From assembly GCA_022241605.1 (NCBI GenBank), contig JAKOMQ010000019.1, forward strand, positions 1 through 64,000: 64,000 bases of DNA, read 5' to 3'. Below the pieces are notes generated by a model. That model ran no database searches. It was given only the letters and a program-made list of their open reading frames with translations, and had not been told where the DNA came from. A program made the translations under genes and the position numbers. How positions within the stretch are numbered: position 1 is the stretch's first letter; every line of letters begins with the position of its first letter. Shown piece after piece: positions 7,579-17,700 of the stretch. The DNA comes from Aquimonas sp. Lineage in GTDB: Bacteria > Pseudomonadota > Gammaproteobacteria > Xanthomonadales > Xanthomonadaceae.

Positions 7579-7929
7579 TCAGCGGGCAGCGCGAGCGGAC
7601 TGGCGCTTGGCCGCGGGCTTGCGCGGCTTGCGGGCCGGCTTGGCGGATACGCCAAACAAGGCCTGCGCCCGGGCCACCAGGGGTGCGGCGGCCTCGGAAG
7701 CTGCATCGCGGGCGCTGCGGGCGAGCTCCACGGCGCGGCCGCCGGCGGCGCCCAGCTCCAGCTGCACGCGCTCGGCAATGTCGCCGCGGCTGTGCTTGAT
7801 CTGGCTCAGGGCCTCACGGCCCTTGCGACGGGCGATGCTGGCGACGCCGAGGCCAGCCAGGGCGAGGTCACGGGGGCACAGCAGGCTGGGGGCCGGCTCG
7901 GCAATACGACGTGCTTTGATCTGCTTCAT
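7579..7929 (-). CDS. Phasin-like / polyhydroxyalkanoate-granule-type protein
   Basis: 116 residues from the ATG at 7929. After a short basic start, the segment DLALAGLGVASIARRKGREA matches the start of PhaF/PhaI-type phasins. A long amphipathic alanine-rich helix follows (GGRAVELARSARDAASEAAA). The C-terminus is a Lys/Ala/Pro tail (KPARKPRKPAAKR), as in the histone-like tail of PhaF. Such proteins coat PHA granules and may bind DNA through the tail. No PHA synthase gene is in the window, so a granule role is inferred from composition and motif only. A good terminator follows. Confidence 0.55.
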   Translation of the reverse strand: MKQIKARRIAEPAPSLLCPRDLALAGLGVASIARRKGREALSQIKHSRGDIAERVQLELGAAGGRAVELARSARDAASEAAAPLVARAQALFGVSAKPARKPRKPAAKRQSARAAR

Positions 7930-8173
7930 GGTCTGGACTCCTGGGGACGAATCGCCACGCTCGACACGGCGGAAAACTGTGCATGCCCTGTGGCTCTCCT
8001 GATCCTAGGCGCCGCGCATGGAGCAATCGCACTACGGCGGCGTCCGGGTTCAGGCGGATGCATTCGGAGCGGGGCGCAGGCAGACTCGGCAACAACGGTC
8101 GCGTTGCTGCACCCAGCGGCCCGGAATCGAGCGGTCAACCGCCACTACATCACCACCGGGAGGAGAGCACGAC

Positions 8174-9019
8174 ATGGGCAAGACCAAGGCCTGGGCACCG
8201 TTTCCCTTTGAAGCCAAGGGCTTCGACCACGCTGGAGCCAAGCTGGAAAAGGCCTGGGGCAAGCTGCACACGGGCGATCTGGAGCCCTTCCCGGATGAGG
8301 CCCAGGTCGCTGCCTGCATCAAGGCCGCCAAGCTCAGCCTGGACGCCGGCGAAGCCGCAGAATCGCTGCAGGAGGCCTGGCGGGCGTTTCACCGCGGTGA
8401 CTTCCAGCAGGCCTACGAGCTGGGCACGGCGTTGGGGCCGCTCGGTGCCTCGGTGGCGGTCAAAGCCGGCGGCATCCACGCCACCCACCTGGTGGACAAG
8501 GACGCCGCCAAGCTGGAGCGCTATCAGGCGCTCGTCGATCTGGCCGAAGCTGCCACGCAGGCGCTGCCAAAGCTCGCCAACAGCCACTACCGGCGCGCGT
8601 TCGCGATCGGCCGCTACAGCCAGGGCATCTCGATCGCCAAAGCCCTGGCCCAAGGCCTGGCCGGCAAGGTCAAGGAAAGCCTGGACGCCACCCTCAAGCT
8701 CGCGCCCAAGCACGCGGAGGCACACTCGGCGCTGGGCCTGTACCACGCCGAGATCATCCACAAGGTTGGCAGCATGATTGGCGGCCTGACCTATGGCGCC
8801 AAGGCCGCCACCGGCGAGAAGCATCTCGCCACCGCGGTGGAGCTCACGCCCGACTCGCCCATCGCCCATATCGAATACGGCAACGGCCTGCTGCTGCTGT
8901 TTGGCGACAAGCGCGAGGACGACGCCGCGGCCGCCTATGAGCGCGCCGCCAAGCTCAAGCCGCGCGATGCCATGGAAAAGCTCGACGCCGAGTACGCAGC
9001 CAGTCAGATCGAGGACTGA
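8174..9019 (+). CDS. TPR-repeat protein
   Basis: 281 residues. The ATG at 8174 is chosen because GGGAGGAGAG precedes it; a longer upstream frame has no ribosome binding site. It is soluble, with no signal peptide. Helical repeats fit tetratricopeptide units, best seen in ESLDATLKLAPKHAEAHSAL and KHLATAVELTPDSPIAHIEY, and in AYERAAKLKPRDAMEKLDAE at the end. TPR proteins are scaffolds for protein contacts, so no reaction can be given. The gene runs convergently into murD2 with only nine bases between stops. Confidence 0.65.
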   Translation: MGKTKAWAPFPFEAKGFDHAGAKLEKAWGKLHTGDLEPFPDEAQVAACIKAAKLSLDAGEAAESLQEAWRAFHRGDFQQAYELGTALGPLGASVAVKAGGIHATHLVDKDAAKLERYQALVDLAEAATQALPKLANSHYRRAFAIGRYSQGISIAKALAQGLAGKVKESLDATLKLAPKHAEAHSALGLYHAEIIHKVGSMIGGLTYGAKAATGEKHLATAVELTPDSPIAHIEYGNGLLLLFGDKREDDAAAAYERAAKLKPRDAMEKLDAEYAASQIED

Positions 9020-9028
9020 CAGCAGGCC

Positions 9029-10438
9029 TCACGCGACCCCGAGGCCCTCGATCATGCCCAGCGCTTTCGCGTCGAATCCGCTCAGGCGGGCGAACTCGCG
9101 ACCGCGCTCGGCGTAGTCGCGGAACTCGCCGAAGCTCGGCGCGCCGGGGCTGAGCAGCACTATCGGCAACGACTCGGCCGAGACGAGGGCGCCGCGCAGT
9201 GCGGCCTGTGCGGCGGCAAGCGCCTCGGGCAATCGCGCCGCCTCCAGCACCCGCTCGGCGGGCAGCCCGGCTGCCCGCAGTGCAGTGGCAATGCGCGGGC
9301 CGTTGCTGCCGGTGCAGACGATGGCCTGCGGTGGCTCGGTGCGCACGGCCTCGACGAAATCCGACCAGTCCAGCCCGCGGTCGTGGCCGCCGACGAGGAT
9401 CGCGACCGGCCGCCCACGGTAGTGGGCCAGCGCCGCCAGGCTGGCGTGCGGGGTGGTGCTGATGCTGTCGTTGGCGTAGAGCAGGCCGTCGCGTACGCCC
9501 ATCGCCTGCAGGCGATGCGGCAGTGCGCGGAAGCTGCGCGCGTGCGTCGCAAGCGGCAGCGCGTCGATGCCCAGCGCCTCGATGGCGGCCAGCGCCGCGC
9601 ACAGGTTGCGGGCGTTGTGGGCGCCGGGCAGGGGCAGCTCGCGCGCCTCGAAGACACGTGCGTCGGCGCGGCAGATCCAGCCATCGTCGGACAGGTGCCA
9701 GCCCTTTGGCTGGCCGAACCAGAGCGCGTCCTCGCGATGCTGCAGACGCGCGCGCACCGGCGCGCTTTCGGCGTTCAGCAGCACGCGCCTGGCGCCGACC
9801 GATTCGACCAGGGCGCACTTGTCGTCGTAGTAGCGCGCCTCGCTGCCGTGCCAGTCCAGGTGCTCGGGGTAAAGATTGAGCAGCACGGCGACAGCAGGGG
9901 CCTGCGCATCGCGGGTCTGGTAGCTGGACAGCTCGAACACATAGACCTCGGGCGCAGGCTGGTCGAGCAGCTCCAGCAGCGGCAGGCCGATGTTGCCCGC
10001 CAGCGCCACGCACCGGCCGGAGGCGCGCAGCAGGTGGGCGATCAGGGCGGTGGTGGTGCTCTTGCCCTTGCTGCCGGTCAGGCACAGCACCGGCACCTGC
10101 GGGTCGCGCACGGCGTGCTCGCCGAACCACAGCGCGGTACCGGAGGTGAAGCGCACGCCGGCGGCCAGCGCCTCGGCCGCCAGCCCGCGATAGGGGCTGA
10201 TGCCGGGCGACTTCACGATCCACTCGAAGCCCCGCAGCAGCGCCAGCGACGGCTCGCCGGAGTGCAGGTCGATGGCGTCGCCGAAGCTGCCGCGCGCCTC
10301 CTCGGCCTCACCGGCGCTGCAGATCAGGGCAAAGCGCTGGCCGGGCAGCGCGGCGCGCAGTGCCTGCAGGGCTGCCCTGCCCTCGCGCCCATAGCCCCAG
10401 ACCGCGGTGGCGCGGCCCTCAAGCGCGGAAATGCGCAT
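9029..10438 (-). CDS. murD2: UDP-N-acetylmuramoyl-L-alanine--L-glutamate ligase (MurD2)
   Basis: 469 residues from the ATG at 10438, which lies inside the end of murL (20-base overlap); a longer upstream frame is rejected. It is a Mur ligase: N-terminal Rossmann part (TAVWGYGREGRAALQALRAA), an ATP loop GSKGKSTT, a central domain with FELSSYQ and NLYPEHLDWHGS, and a C-terminal domain with NDSISTTPHA and GGHDRGLDW. In Xanthomonas, MurD2 adds L-Glu to UDP-MurNAc-L-Ala and MurL then inverts that residue to D-Glu, replacing the usual D-Glu-specific MurD plus MurI. The immediate murL neighbour makes MurD2 more likely than ordinary MurD. Confidence 0.88.
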   Translation of the reverse strand: MRISALEGRATAVWGYGREGRAALQALRAALPGQRFALICSAGEAEEARGSFGDAIDLHSGEPSLALLRGFEWIVKSPGISPYRGLAAEALAAGVRFTSGTALWFGEHAVRDPQVPVLCLTGSKGKSTTTALIAHLLRASGRCVALAGNIGLPLLELLDQPAPEVYVFELSSYQTRDAQAPAVAVLLNLYPEHLDWHGSEARYYDDKCALVESVGARRVLLNAESAPVRARLQHREDALWFGQPKGWHLSDDGWICRADARVFEARELPLPGAHNARNLCAALAAIEALGIDALPLATHARSFRALPHRLQAMGVRDGLLYANDSISTTPHASLAALAHYRGRPVAILVGGHDRGLDWSDFVEAVRTEPPQAIVCTGSNGPRIATALRAAGLPAERVLEAARLPEALAAAQAALRGALVSAESLPIVLLSPGAPSFGEFRDYAERGREFARLSGFDAKALGMIEGLGVA

Positions 10439-11780
10439 CGAGGCGTGCAGCGAGCGTGGCCGGCAAACCGTGTGGCCCGCTCGGCTGCAGCTGGGCCTCC
10501 AGCGACAGATCGGCGGTATCGAGCTGCGGCAGGATTTCCTCGCGGAAGCGCGCCACCAGCGCGTCCTCGCGCCAGGCTGGGCTTTGCGCCAGGTGTGCAA
10601 ACGCAGCGCGCGATTCGATGGCCTCGCCCACGCACTCGAAGGGCTTGTGGTCGCGGTACTCGATCAGGGCATCGAAACCAGGCGCGAGCTGCGGCTCGTC
10701 CAGCAGGTTGCGGCCGAAGATCGACACCAGCCGCGGCTTGGGCATGAACGGCGCCAGCGCCAGGAACACGAAATGGCACTTGGGGCAAACCCCGCACCAG
10801 CGCTCGGCCGGGCGCTCGCCCAGCAGGTGAAAGTTGCGGTTGCAGCTGGAGAAGTGCTGGTCGTAGCCCTCGATGCGCGCGAACCGGCGCGCGATCGCCA
10901 GCTCGGAGTAAGGCCGAAGCAGCGAGTGGTAGTGCAGGTCGGCGGCGACCTCCTCACGCAGCAGGGCCGCAAACAGGCGCTCGAAGTCCCAGCCCTTGCT
11001 CCACTGGTGGTTGACCTCGCCGCTGCCGGGGATCTGGCTGCCGTAGCTGGCCGAGCGCTCGTTCGAGAACACGACCTGATCGAAGCCGTGCAGCAGGGCG
11101 GTCAGCGCCAGGATGGCCGAGTTGATCGCAGTGACCGGGATATGGCCATTCCAGGCGCCCTGCCGGTTGAACTCGAATAGCTGCGGTGCGATCGCGCGCT
11201 CAATCTTCAGCCGCGGCAGGCCGGTGCGCTCGGCGCAGGCGGCGATCAGCTGGGAGCTGCCGATGAAGGCGAGGGTCTGCTCCACGCCCAGCGCACGCAG
11301 GGTTTCAATCGACACCAGCGAATCCTTGCCGCCGCCGATCGCCACCAGCGCGCGCGGCATGAGCCCCAAGGCGGTCGCAGGTGCGGGGCTGGCGCCGGGC
11401 ACCGGAAAGTCGAGACAGGCGTCCAGATCGATCCCATTGCGATGCGCGAACTCGCCCAGGCCGCGGCGGTAGACCTCACGCAGCAGGCCGCGCGCCTTCA
11501 GTGAAGGCTGGTCGCCCTCGAACACGATCCGCGGCGGCACCGCAGCCTTGTAGTAGCTGACGCCAGCGATCCAGTGCAGCAGATCGAGCGCGCGCCCCAC
11601 CGCCAGCGCACGCGCGCCGTCCAGCGCGAACGGCGCGCCGGGAATGCGCAGGCGCTCGACCAGCAGCGGGCCCTCGTCGAAGCGGTATTCCAGCTCGACC
11701 GCGCCGGTGTCGGCGTCCAGACGGCTGGCGACGAAGCGGAAGCTCCGGATCTTCTCGCGATCGAAGGTCCACTCAGTCAT
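10419..11780 (-). CDS. murL: UDP-MurNAc-L-Ala-L-Glu epimerase (MurL)
   Basis: 453 residues. MurL acts on the terminal L-Glu of UDP-MurNAc-L-Ala-L-Glu, giving D-Glu for peptidoglycan in an ATP- and Mg-dependent reaction described in Xanthomonas oryzae. Visible features include MPRALVAIGGGKDSLVSIET, an ATP-pyrophosphatase-like GGGKDS loop at about 145-155, VVFSNERSASYGSQIPGSGE, and a cysteine group SSCNRNFH with CGVCPKCHFVFLAL near 340-365. The ATG overlaps the end of lysAC by eight bases and the stop overlaps murD2, so the three genes are one transcription unit. Confidence 0.88.
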   Translation of the reverse strand: MTEWTFDREKIRSFRFVASRLDADTGAVELEYRFDEGPLLVERLRIPGAPFALDGARALAVGRALDLLHWIAGVSYYKAAVPPRIVFEGDQPSLKARGLLREVYRRGLGEFAHRNGIDLDACLDFPVPGASPAPATALGLMPRALVAIGGGKDSLVSIETLRALGVEQTLAFIGSSQLIAACAERTGLPRLKIERAIAPQLFEFNRQGAWNGHIPVTAINSAILALTALLHGFDQVVFSNERSASYGSQIPGSGEVNHQWSKGWDFERLFAALLREEVAADLHYHSLLRPYSELAIARRFARIEGYDQHFSSCNRNFHLLGERPAERWCGVCPKCHFVFLALAPFMPKPRLVSIFGRNLLDEPQLAPGFDALIEYRDHKPFECVGEAIESRAAFAHLAQSPAWREDALVARFREEILPQLDTADLSLEAQLQPSGPHGLPATLAARLDAHFRA

Positions 11781-14403
11781 CCAGCACGTCCTCGCTCGGC
11801 AGGGGGCGCAGATTGTAGGTGTTGGCCATCACCGCGCCATAGGCGCCAGCGGTGGCGATCAGCAGCACATCGCCCTCGACCGTGGCATCCGGCAGGCGCC
11901 GACGCCGGCCCAGCACGTCGCCACTCTCGCAGATCGGGCCCACCACGTCGGCCGGAGCGCCGGGCGCGGCCTCCAGGCGCGAGAGGTTGACGATCTCGTG
12001 GTAGGCGCCGTACAGCGCCGGCCGCAGCAGGGCGTTCATGCCGGCTTCCACACCGACCCGGCGCACGCCGGACTTCTCCACCACCTGGGTGACCCGCGCC
12101 AGCAGCACGCCGGCCTCGGCCACCAGGAAGCGGCCGGGCTCGATCCACAGCGCGTACTGCGGATAGGCGGCCTTCAGTTCGGCCAGTGCCGCGCCGTACG
12201 CGTCGAGGTCGAAGTCCGGGGCGTCGGGCTCGTAGGGCACGCCAAGGCCGCCGCCGACATCGATGCTGGCGATGCTGCCGATCTGCTCGGCAATCGAGGC
12301 CAGCTGCGCATAGACCGTGCGCCAGTGGCCGGCATCGAACACACCGCTGCCGATGTGCGCATGCAGGCCGGTGACGCGGGCGCCGGCGGCCTCGGCCGCG
12401 GCCAGGAAATCCGCCACGCGGGTGGCCGGCAGACCGAACTTGGCGCCCTTGCCGCCGGTGCGGACTTTTTCGTGGTGGCCGCTGCCAAAACCGGGATCGA
12501 TGCGCAGCACCAGGTCGGCGCCGCGGAACACATCCGGCCAGTGCCGCAGCGGATAGGGGCTGTCCAAGGTGATTCGCACGCCGAGCTCACGGGCGCGGAC
12601 GTATTCGACGCGCGGGGCAAAGCTGGGGGTGAACAGCACCCGCGCCGGATCAAAGCCCGGCAGGCTGCGGAACACGTGATCGAGCTCGCCGGCCGACACG
12701 CACTCCAGCCCGTAGCCCTCCTCCGCCAGCACCGCCAGCAGGGCCGGGTGCGGATTGGCCTTTATCGCGAAGTAGCGGCGATCCACGCAGGCGATCGAAG
12801 CCAGCTGCCGGGCGCGCTGGCGCACGCTGGGCAGGTGGTAGACGTAGCGCGGGCCCTCCTCGGCCAGACGCAGCAGCTCCGGCGCGCGCGCGCGCCACCA
12901 GGCCGGGCTGCGCCGCAGCTGGGCGCCGCCCAGCTCAAGCCAGCTCGGCCCGAACAGGGCGGCCTCGTCCACCGGCATGGCGGTGCTGGCGATCAGCATG
13001 GCGTGCAGCTTGGGCAGCATGCCCTCGGCCACCGCCTCATCGACCACGAAGGTGAGGTTGAGATCGTTGGAGCTCTGCGAGATCAGGTGCACGCGCTCGC
13101 GACCGAACTCGGCCAGCACGTCGGACAGCTTGTGCAGCAGCGAGCGCATGCCGCGGCCCACCAGGGTGATCGCCGCGCAGGGCGCGATTACGCGCACCCG
13201 ACAGAAGGCCTCAAGATCCGCGCACAGCGCCTCCAGCACGTTGGAGCTGACCAGATTCTCGGAGGGGTCCAGCGACACCGTGACATTGGTCTCGGCCGAG
13301 CCAATCAGGTCGACCGACAGACCGTGCGCTCGGAAACGCTCGAACACATCGGCCAGGAAGCCCACCTGCTGCCACATGCCGATCGACTCCATCGACACCA
13401 GCACGATGCCGCGCCGCGAGGAAATCGCCTTGACGGCGGGCGGCGCATCGGCGGGTGCGGCATCGATCAGGGTGCCGGCAAAGTCCGGGCGCTCGGTGTC
13501 GCGAATCCACAGCGGCACGCGCCGCTCGCGGCAGGGGCCGATGCAGCGCGGATGCAGCACCTTGGCGCCGGTGCTGGCGATTTCCTGCGCCTCCTCGTAA
13601 TCCAGCCGCGCCAACAGCCGCGCCTGCGGCACCTGCCGCGGATTGGCGCTGAACATGCCGGGCACGTCGGTCCAGATCTCCACCCGCGCAGCGCGCAGCA
13701 GCGCACCGAAGTTGGCGGCAGAAGTGTCGGAGCCGCCGCGGCCCAGCAGCACCGTGCGGCCTGCGGCGTCGCGGGCGATGAAACCCTGGGTGATCAGCAG
13801 GCTGCCGGCCGCGGCGAAGCGTTCGGCGAAACCTGCCGGCGGCACGGTCTCGCAGTTGACCGACAGATGCCGGCCCCATTCGCTCTGGTGCGTCAGCGCC
13901 AGCGCGCGCAGATGCTCACGTGCGTCGATCCAGGCAATGTCGTGGCCCTCGCTGCGCAGGTAGGCCGCGCCCAGGCTGCTGGACATCAGCTCACCCAGCG
14001 CCAGCAGCTCGGCCTGCCAGGGAATCTCCGCGTGCGCGGCACGCGGATCCGCGGCCAGCGCGCGCAGCTCGGCAAAGCGCGCGCCGAGCACGGCCTGTGC
14101 GTCCAGGCCGAGTTCGGCGGCGAATTCGACATGCCGCTGCACGATGGCCTCGGCACCTTCGCGCTGGCGCGCTGGGTCGGCGGCGGCATCAATGATCGCC
14201 TGCAGTGCATTGGTAACGCCGGACACCGCGGACACCACCACCAGCACTGGCCCACCCTCGGCGCGCCGCGCTGCTGCCAAGCGGCCGATATTGTCCCAGC
14301 GGCTGCGTTTGGAGACGCTGGTCCCGCCGAATTTCAGCACCGACCACGCGGAGGTCGGAGCAAAGGTCGGGGGTGCGGCGGTCTCGGAAACGGAGGCGGA
14401 CAC
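11773..14403 (-). CDS. lysAC: Bifunctional aspartate kinase / diaminopimelate decarboxylase
   Basis: 876 residues from a GTG at 14403 with CAGGAG upstream. The first half (about 1-470) is aspartate kinase: KFGGTSVSKRSRWDNI at the N-terminus, LLGRGGSDTSAA, then ACT-type regulatory segments (VLVSMESIGMWQQVGFLADV). The second half is PLP-dependent DAP decarboxylase: the lysine of YFAIKANPHPALLAV, HAHIGSGVFDAGHW, GGGLGVPYEP and CESGDVLGRRR. It therefore holds the first and last enzymes of lysine synthesis, a fusion typical of Xanthomonadales. Being upstream of murL-murD2, it links meso-DAP/lysine supply with cell-wall precursor synthesis. No lysine riboswitch was recognised in the leader. Confidence 0.95.
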   Translation of the reverse strand: MSASVSETAAPPTFAPTSAWSVLKFGGTSVSKRSRWDNIGRLAAARRAEGGPVLVVVSAVSGVTNALQAIIDAAADPARQREGAEAIVQRHVEFAAELGLDAQAVLGARFAELRALAADPRAAHAEIPWQAELLALGELMSSSLGAAYLRSEGHDIAWIDAREHLRALALTHQSEWGRHLSVNCETVPPAGFAERFAAAGSLLITQGFIARDAAGRTVLLGRGGSDTSAANFGALLRAARVEIWTDVPGMFSANPRQVPQARLLARLDYEEAQEIASTGAKVLHPRCIGPCRERRVPLWIRDTERPDFAGTLIDAAPADAPPAVKAISSRRGIVLVSMESIGMWQQVGFLADVFERFRAHGLSVDLIGSAETNVTVSLDPSENLVSSNVLEALCADLEAFCRVRVIAPCAAITLVGRGMRSLLHKLSDVLAEFGRERVHLISQSSNDLNLTFVVDEAVAEGMLPKLHAMLIASTAMPVDEAALFGPSWLELGGAQLRRSPAWWRARAPELLRLAEEGPRYVYHLPSVRQRARQLASIACVDRRYFAIKANPHPALLAVLAEEGYGLECVSAGELDHVFRSLPGFDPARVLFTPSFAPRVEYVRARELGVRITLDSPYPLRHWPDVFRGADLVLRIDPGFGSGHHEKVRTGGKGAKFGLPATRVADFLAAAEAAGARVTGLHAHIGSGVFDAGHWRTVYAQLASIAEQIGSIASIDVGGGLGVPYEPDAPDFDLDAYGAALAELKAAYPQYALWIEPGRFLVAEAGVLLARVTQVVEKSGVRRVGVEAGMNALLRPALYGAYHEIVNLSRLEAAPGAPADVVGPICESGDVLGRRRRLPDATVEGDVLLIATAGAYGAVMANTYNLRPLPSEDVLDD

Positions 14404-14721
14404 TTAGGGCTCCTGCGGTCGCAGTGAAAGGAAGAACGAAAACCGGCGCCGCTCAGTGTGGTCGGCCCCGGGCGGCGGCGCAGCATGCCAAGTGCGGACC
14501 GTGCCCGCCAGCGGCAGCGAGCGCATATGGCATGCCCGCATGGCCGAACGCACCCGCCGGCATCTGGGCTGCGTGAATTTTGACAGCTGGAGCGATATGG
14601 GGCCCAATCCGGGGTCCGGTCCATCCGGCCCGAGCTCGGGGAGAGTCGACGGGCGCTTGCGCGGCAGCAGGGAGCATCGCCGCGAGGATGGCCAAGCCAG
14701 CCACGATCCTTCGGGGGATTC
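14404..14721. other. Divergent intergenic region, lysAC / protease
   Basis: 318 bases between divergent starts, so promoters for both units must lie here. On the plus strand TTGACA occurs at 14580-14585, but the hexamer 17 bases on (CCCAAT) is a poor -10, so I do not assign a promoter. GC-rich frames on both strands have no support as genes. Confidence 0.5.
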
Positions 14722-17700
14722 ATGCACACACGCACCGCCCTGCTCGCCGCCAGCCTGGCTGCAGCTCTTGCACTGTCGTTGAATACAGTCCCGGCTATCG
14801 CCGGCGAGCCTGGCGCACGTCTGGTTCATCGCGCCGACCTGGAGGCAGCCTCCGCTCGCGGCGCACGCGTGCTGGAGGACTACGGCGACGTGCTGTGGGT
14901 GGTCGAGGCAGGCGCCCGGCCGGACTACCGTCTTGATCTTGGCGGCCGCCTGTTCGACCCGGCGGAGCCGAGCCAGCGTGGCCAGAGCCTCTCCAGCTAC
15001 GGCAGCGGCCCCGCCCTGCGTCTGCTGCAGTTTGATGCGCCGCCACGCGGCGAGTGGCTGGAGGCGCTGAAGGCCGAGGGCGTGCAGCCGATCCAGTACA
15101 TCCATCCGTTCACCTATGTGGTCTGGGCCAGCGAGTCGGCGATCGGCCGCGCGCAGGCGCGCTCCAGCCGGATCCGCTACAGCGGCGAGTTCCTGCCCGA
15201 GTTCAAGACCGTTATCGGCGGCGAAGGCCTAAAGGCCGATGAAGCCGAGTGGCAGGTGGTGCTGTACCGCGGCGCCCGAGTCGACGTGGCGCAGCTGCTG
15301 GGCGCAGGCGCCGAACCCATCGGGCGCGCTGTGATCGACGGCAAGTTCGAGATCGCCCACGTGCGCGTCTTCGGCGGCGATAGCATCGAGCGCCTCGCCA
15401 AGGTGCCCGGCGTCTACTCGGTGCAACCCCTGCCGCGCGACGGCGGCCTGCGCGGCGAGCTGCAGCACCAGATCACCGCCAACAACCTCGGCGGCAACGG
15501 CATGCCGGTGGTGGGCTATCCCGCTTGGCTCGAAGGCCTGGGGCTGTCCGGCGCTGGTGTGATCATGGCCAACGTCGACGCCGGCATCCACGACACCCAT
15601 CCGGATCTGGTTGGCCGCATGCTGGCCTGCACGGGCGACACCTGCGGCGGCGGCGCGCAGGACCAGCACGGCACTCACACTGCGGCGATCATGGCCGGCG
15701 ACGGCAGCTCCGGCGTTCGCGACGCCAACGGCTTCCTGCGCGGGCTGGGCATGGCGCCCGGCGCCAACCTGGTCGAGCAGGTCTACAGCCCGCACTTCCA
15801 GCAGGCCGGCGGCATGCTCAAGCTGATGCGCCAGTCCTACGACAACAACGCGGTGCTGTCCGGCAACAGCTGGGGCCCTTCCGGCAGCCCGCGCGGCTAC
15901 GACGCCAACACCCGCCAGGTCGACGTCGGCAGCCGCGACGTCAACCCGACCCTGGCCGGCGATCAGGCCCTGATGTACGTCCTGTCGATCATGAACGGCA
16001 ACGGCGGCACCAGCTCCCAAGGCTCGCCAGATGAGGCCAAGAACGTCATCACCGTGGGCAGCACCAAGGCACAGCTCGCCGGCGGCGCAGTGGACGCCAA
16101 TTTCAACGATCTATCTGCCAACAGCGGTCACGGCCCGGCGCTGGACGGCCGCCGTATCCCGCATATGGTCACGCCCGGCTGCCGAGTGGATTCCGCCACC
16201 GGTTCCACCAGCAGCAGCTTCGGCCTGCTCTGCGGCACCAGCATGGCCAGCCCGCAGGTGGCCGGCGCGCTAGCCCTGTTGATCGAGCAATACCGTGGCG
16301 ACCACAACGGCCGCACGCCCAGCCCGGCGCTGTCCAAGGCGGCACTGGTGGCCGCCACCCAGAGCCTGCGCGGCTTCCGGGATGCCAACGGCAACCTGCT
16401 GGGCCAGCGCCCCGACAGCCGCCAGGGCTGGGGCCGCCTGCGCGCTGACTGGCTGCTGGCGCCGGGCGTACCGGTGCTCTACTTCGACCAGTTCGAGGAC
16501 GGCGTGGACAGCGGCGAGGTGCCGGCCACCATGATCTTCGAAAGCACCGGCCAGAGCTGGGCCACCAGCATCCTGCCCGCCGACAGCGAGCGTCCGGTGC
16601 AGGTGGTGCTGGTGTATACCGATGCCCCCGGCCACGGCATCGGCGGCAGCACGCCGGCCTGGAACAACGACCTCGATCTCGCCATCGAAGCGGGCGGCCA
16701 GCGTTTCCTCGGCAATGTGTTCAATGCCGACGGGTTCAGCATCACCGGCGGCAGTGCGGATGCACGTAACAACATCGAGGCGGTGATGCTGCCGCCCGAA
16801 GTCGCCGCAGGCGGCGTTGACATCGAGGTCATCGCCAGCGCCATCACCTCCGACGCCCTGCCCAATCGCGAGGGCGCGGCCGATCAGGATTTCGCCCTGG
16901 TCTGCGTGAACTGTGTGATGGGCGCCACCTATGGCCTTGCCGCCGACAGCAGCCGTATCGTCGCCTGCGGTGCCGGCGACGAAAACGTTGGGCTCGCGCT
17001 GTCGGCGATCGGAGGCTACGAGGGCAGCGTGCAGCTGACCGCCTCGGACATGCCTATGGGCCTCAGCGGCGGCTTTGCGCCAGCCACCGTACAGGTGCCC
17101 GGCAACAGTGAGCTCGCGCTTAGCTGGACATCGATCGCCGACGGCAGCCATGCCATCGTGATTCAAGGCGACGACGGCGAGATCCAGCGCAGCCGCAGCG
17201 TGCAGTTCGACTTCAGCGCCAGCCTGCCCGGCGCAGGCAGCGCGCGCTTCCCGGCCAACGGCCTGCAAAACCTGGAGCTGCTGCCGCTTTTCGCCTGGAA
17301 CACGTCGTCCGCTGGCGCGATCGACTATCTGCTGGAAGTCGCCACCGACCCCGCCTTCTCGAACATCGTGATGAGCCAGCGCATCAGCGGCACCGAGTTC
17401 CGGGCCAACAGCGCGCTCGCCGATGCCACCGCCCACTACTGGCGGGTCACCCCACGCAACCATTGTGGCGACGCTGCAGCCTCCGCCGTGCGCAGCTTCC
17501 GCACCGCTGAGCGCTCCTGCAGCACCGTGCAGGCTACAGGGCTGCCGCTGCCGATCGGGCCGGGGGCGGGCGCTATAACCTCGGTGCAGATCCCGGTGAG
17601 TCTGGCCGGCAGCGTTGCCAGCGTGTCGATTCCGAACCTCACGGGCACCCACACCTGGGTCAGTGACATCACGGGAACGCTGGATTCACCTGCGGGCAAT

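Noticed and set aside
11644-14427. Plus-strand frame of 927 codons opposite lysAC
   Set aside because: Shadow frame. The minus-strand product is a clear bifunctional enzyme, while this translation is rich in His, Gln and Arg and matches nothing.
14404-14721. Lysine riboswitch upstream of lysAC
   Set aside because: The 318-base divergent region shows no lysine-riboswitch-like conserved core or terminator/antiterminator pair that I can recognise.
16270-17652. Minus-strand frame of 460 codons opposite the S8 protease
   Set aside because: Shadow of the protease gene, which has an intact catalytic set and signal peptide.
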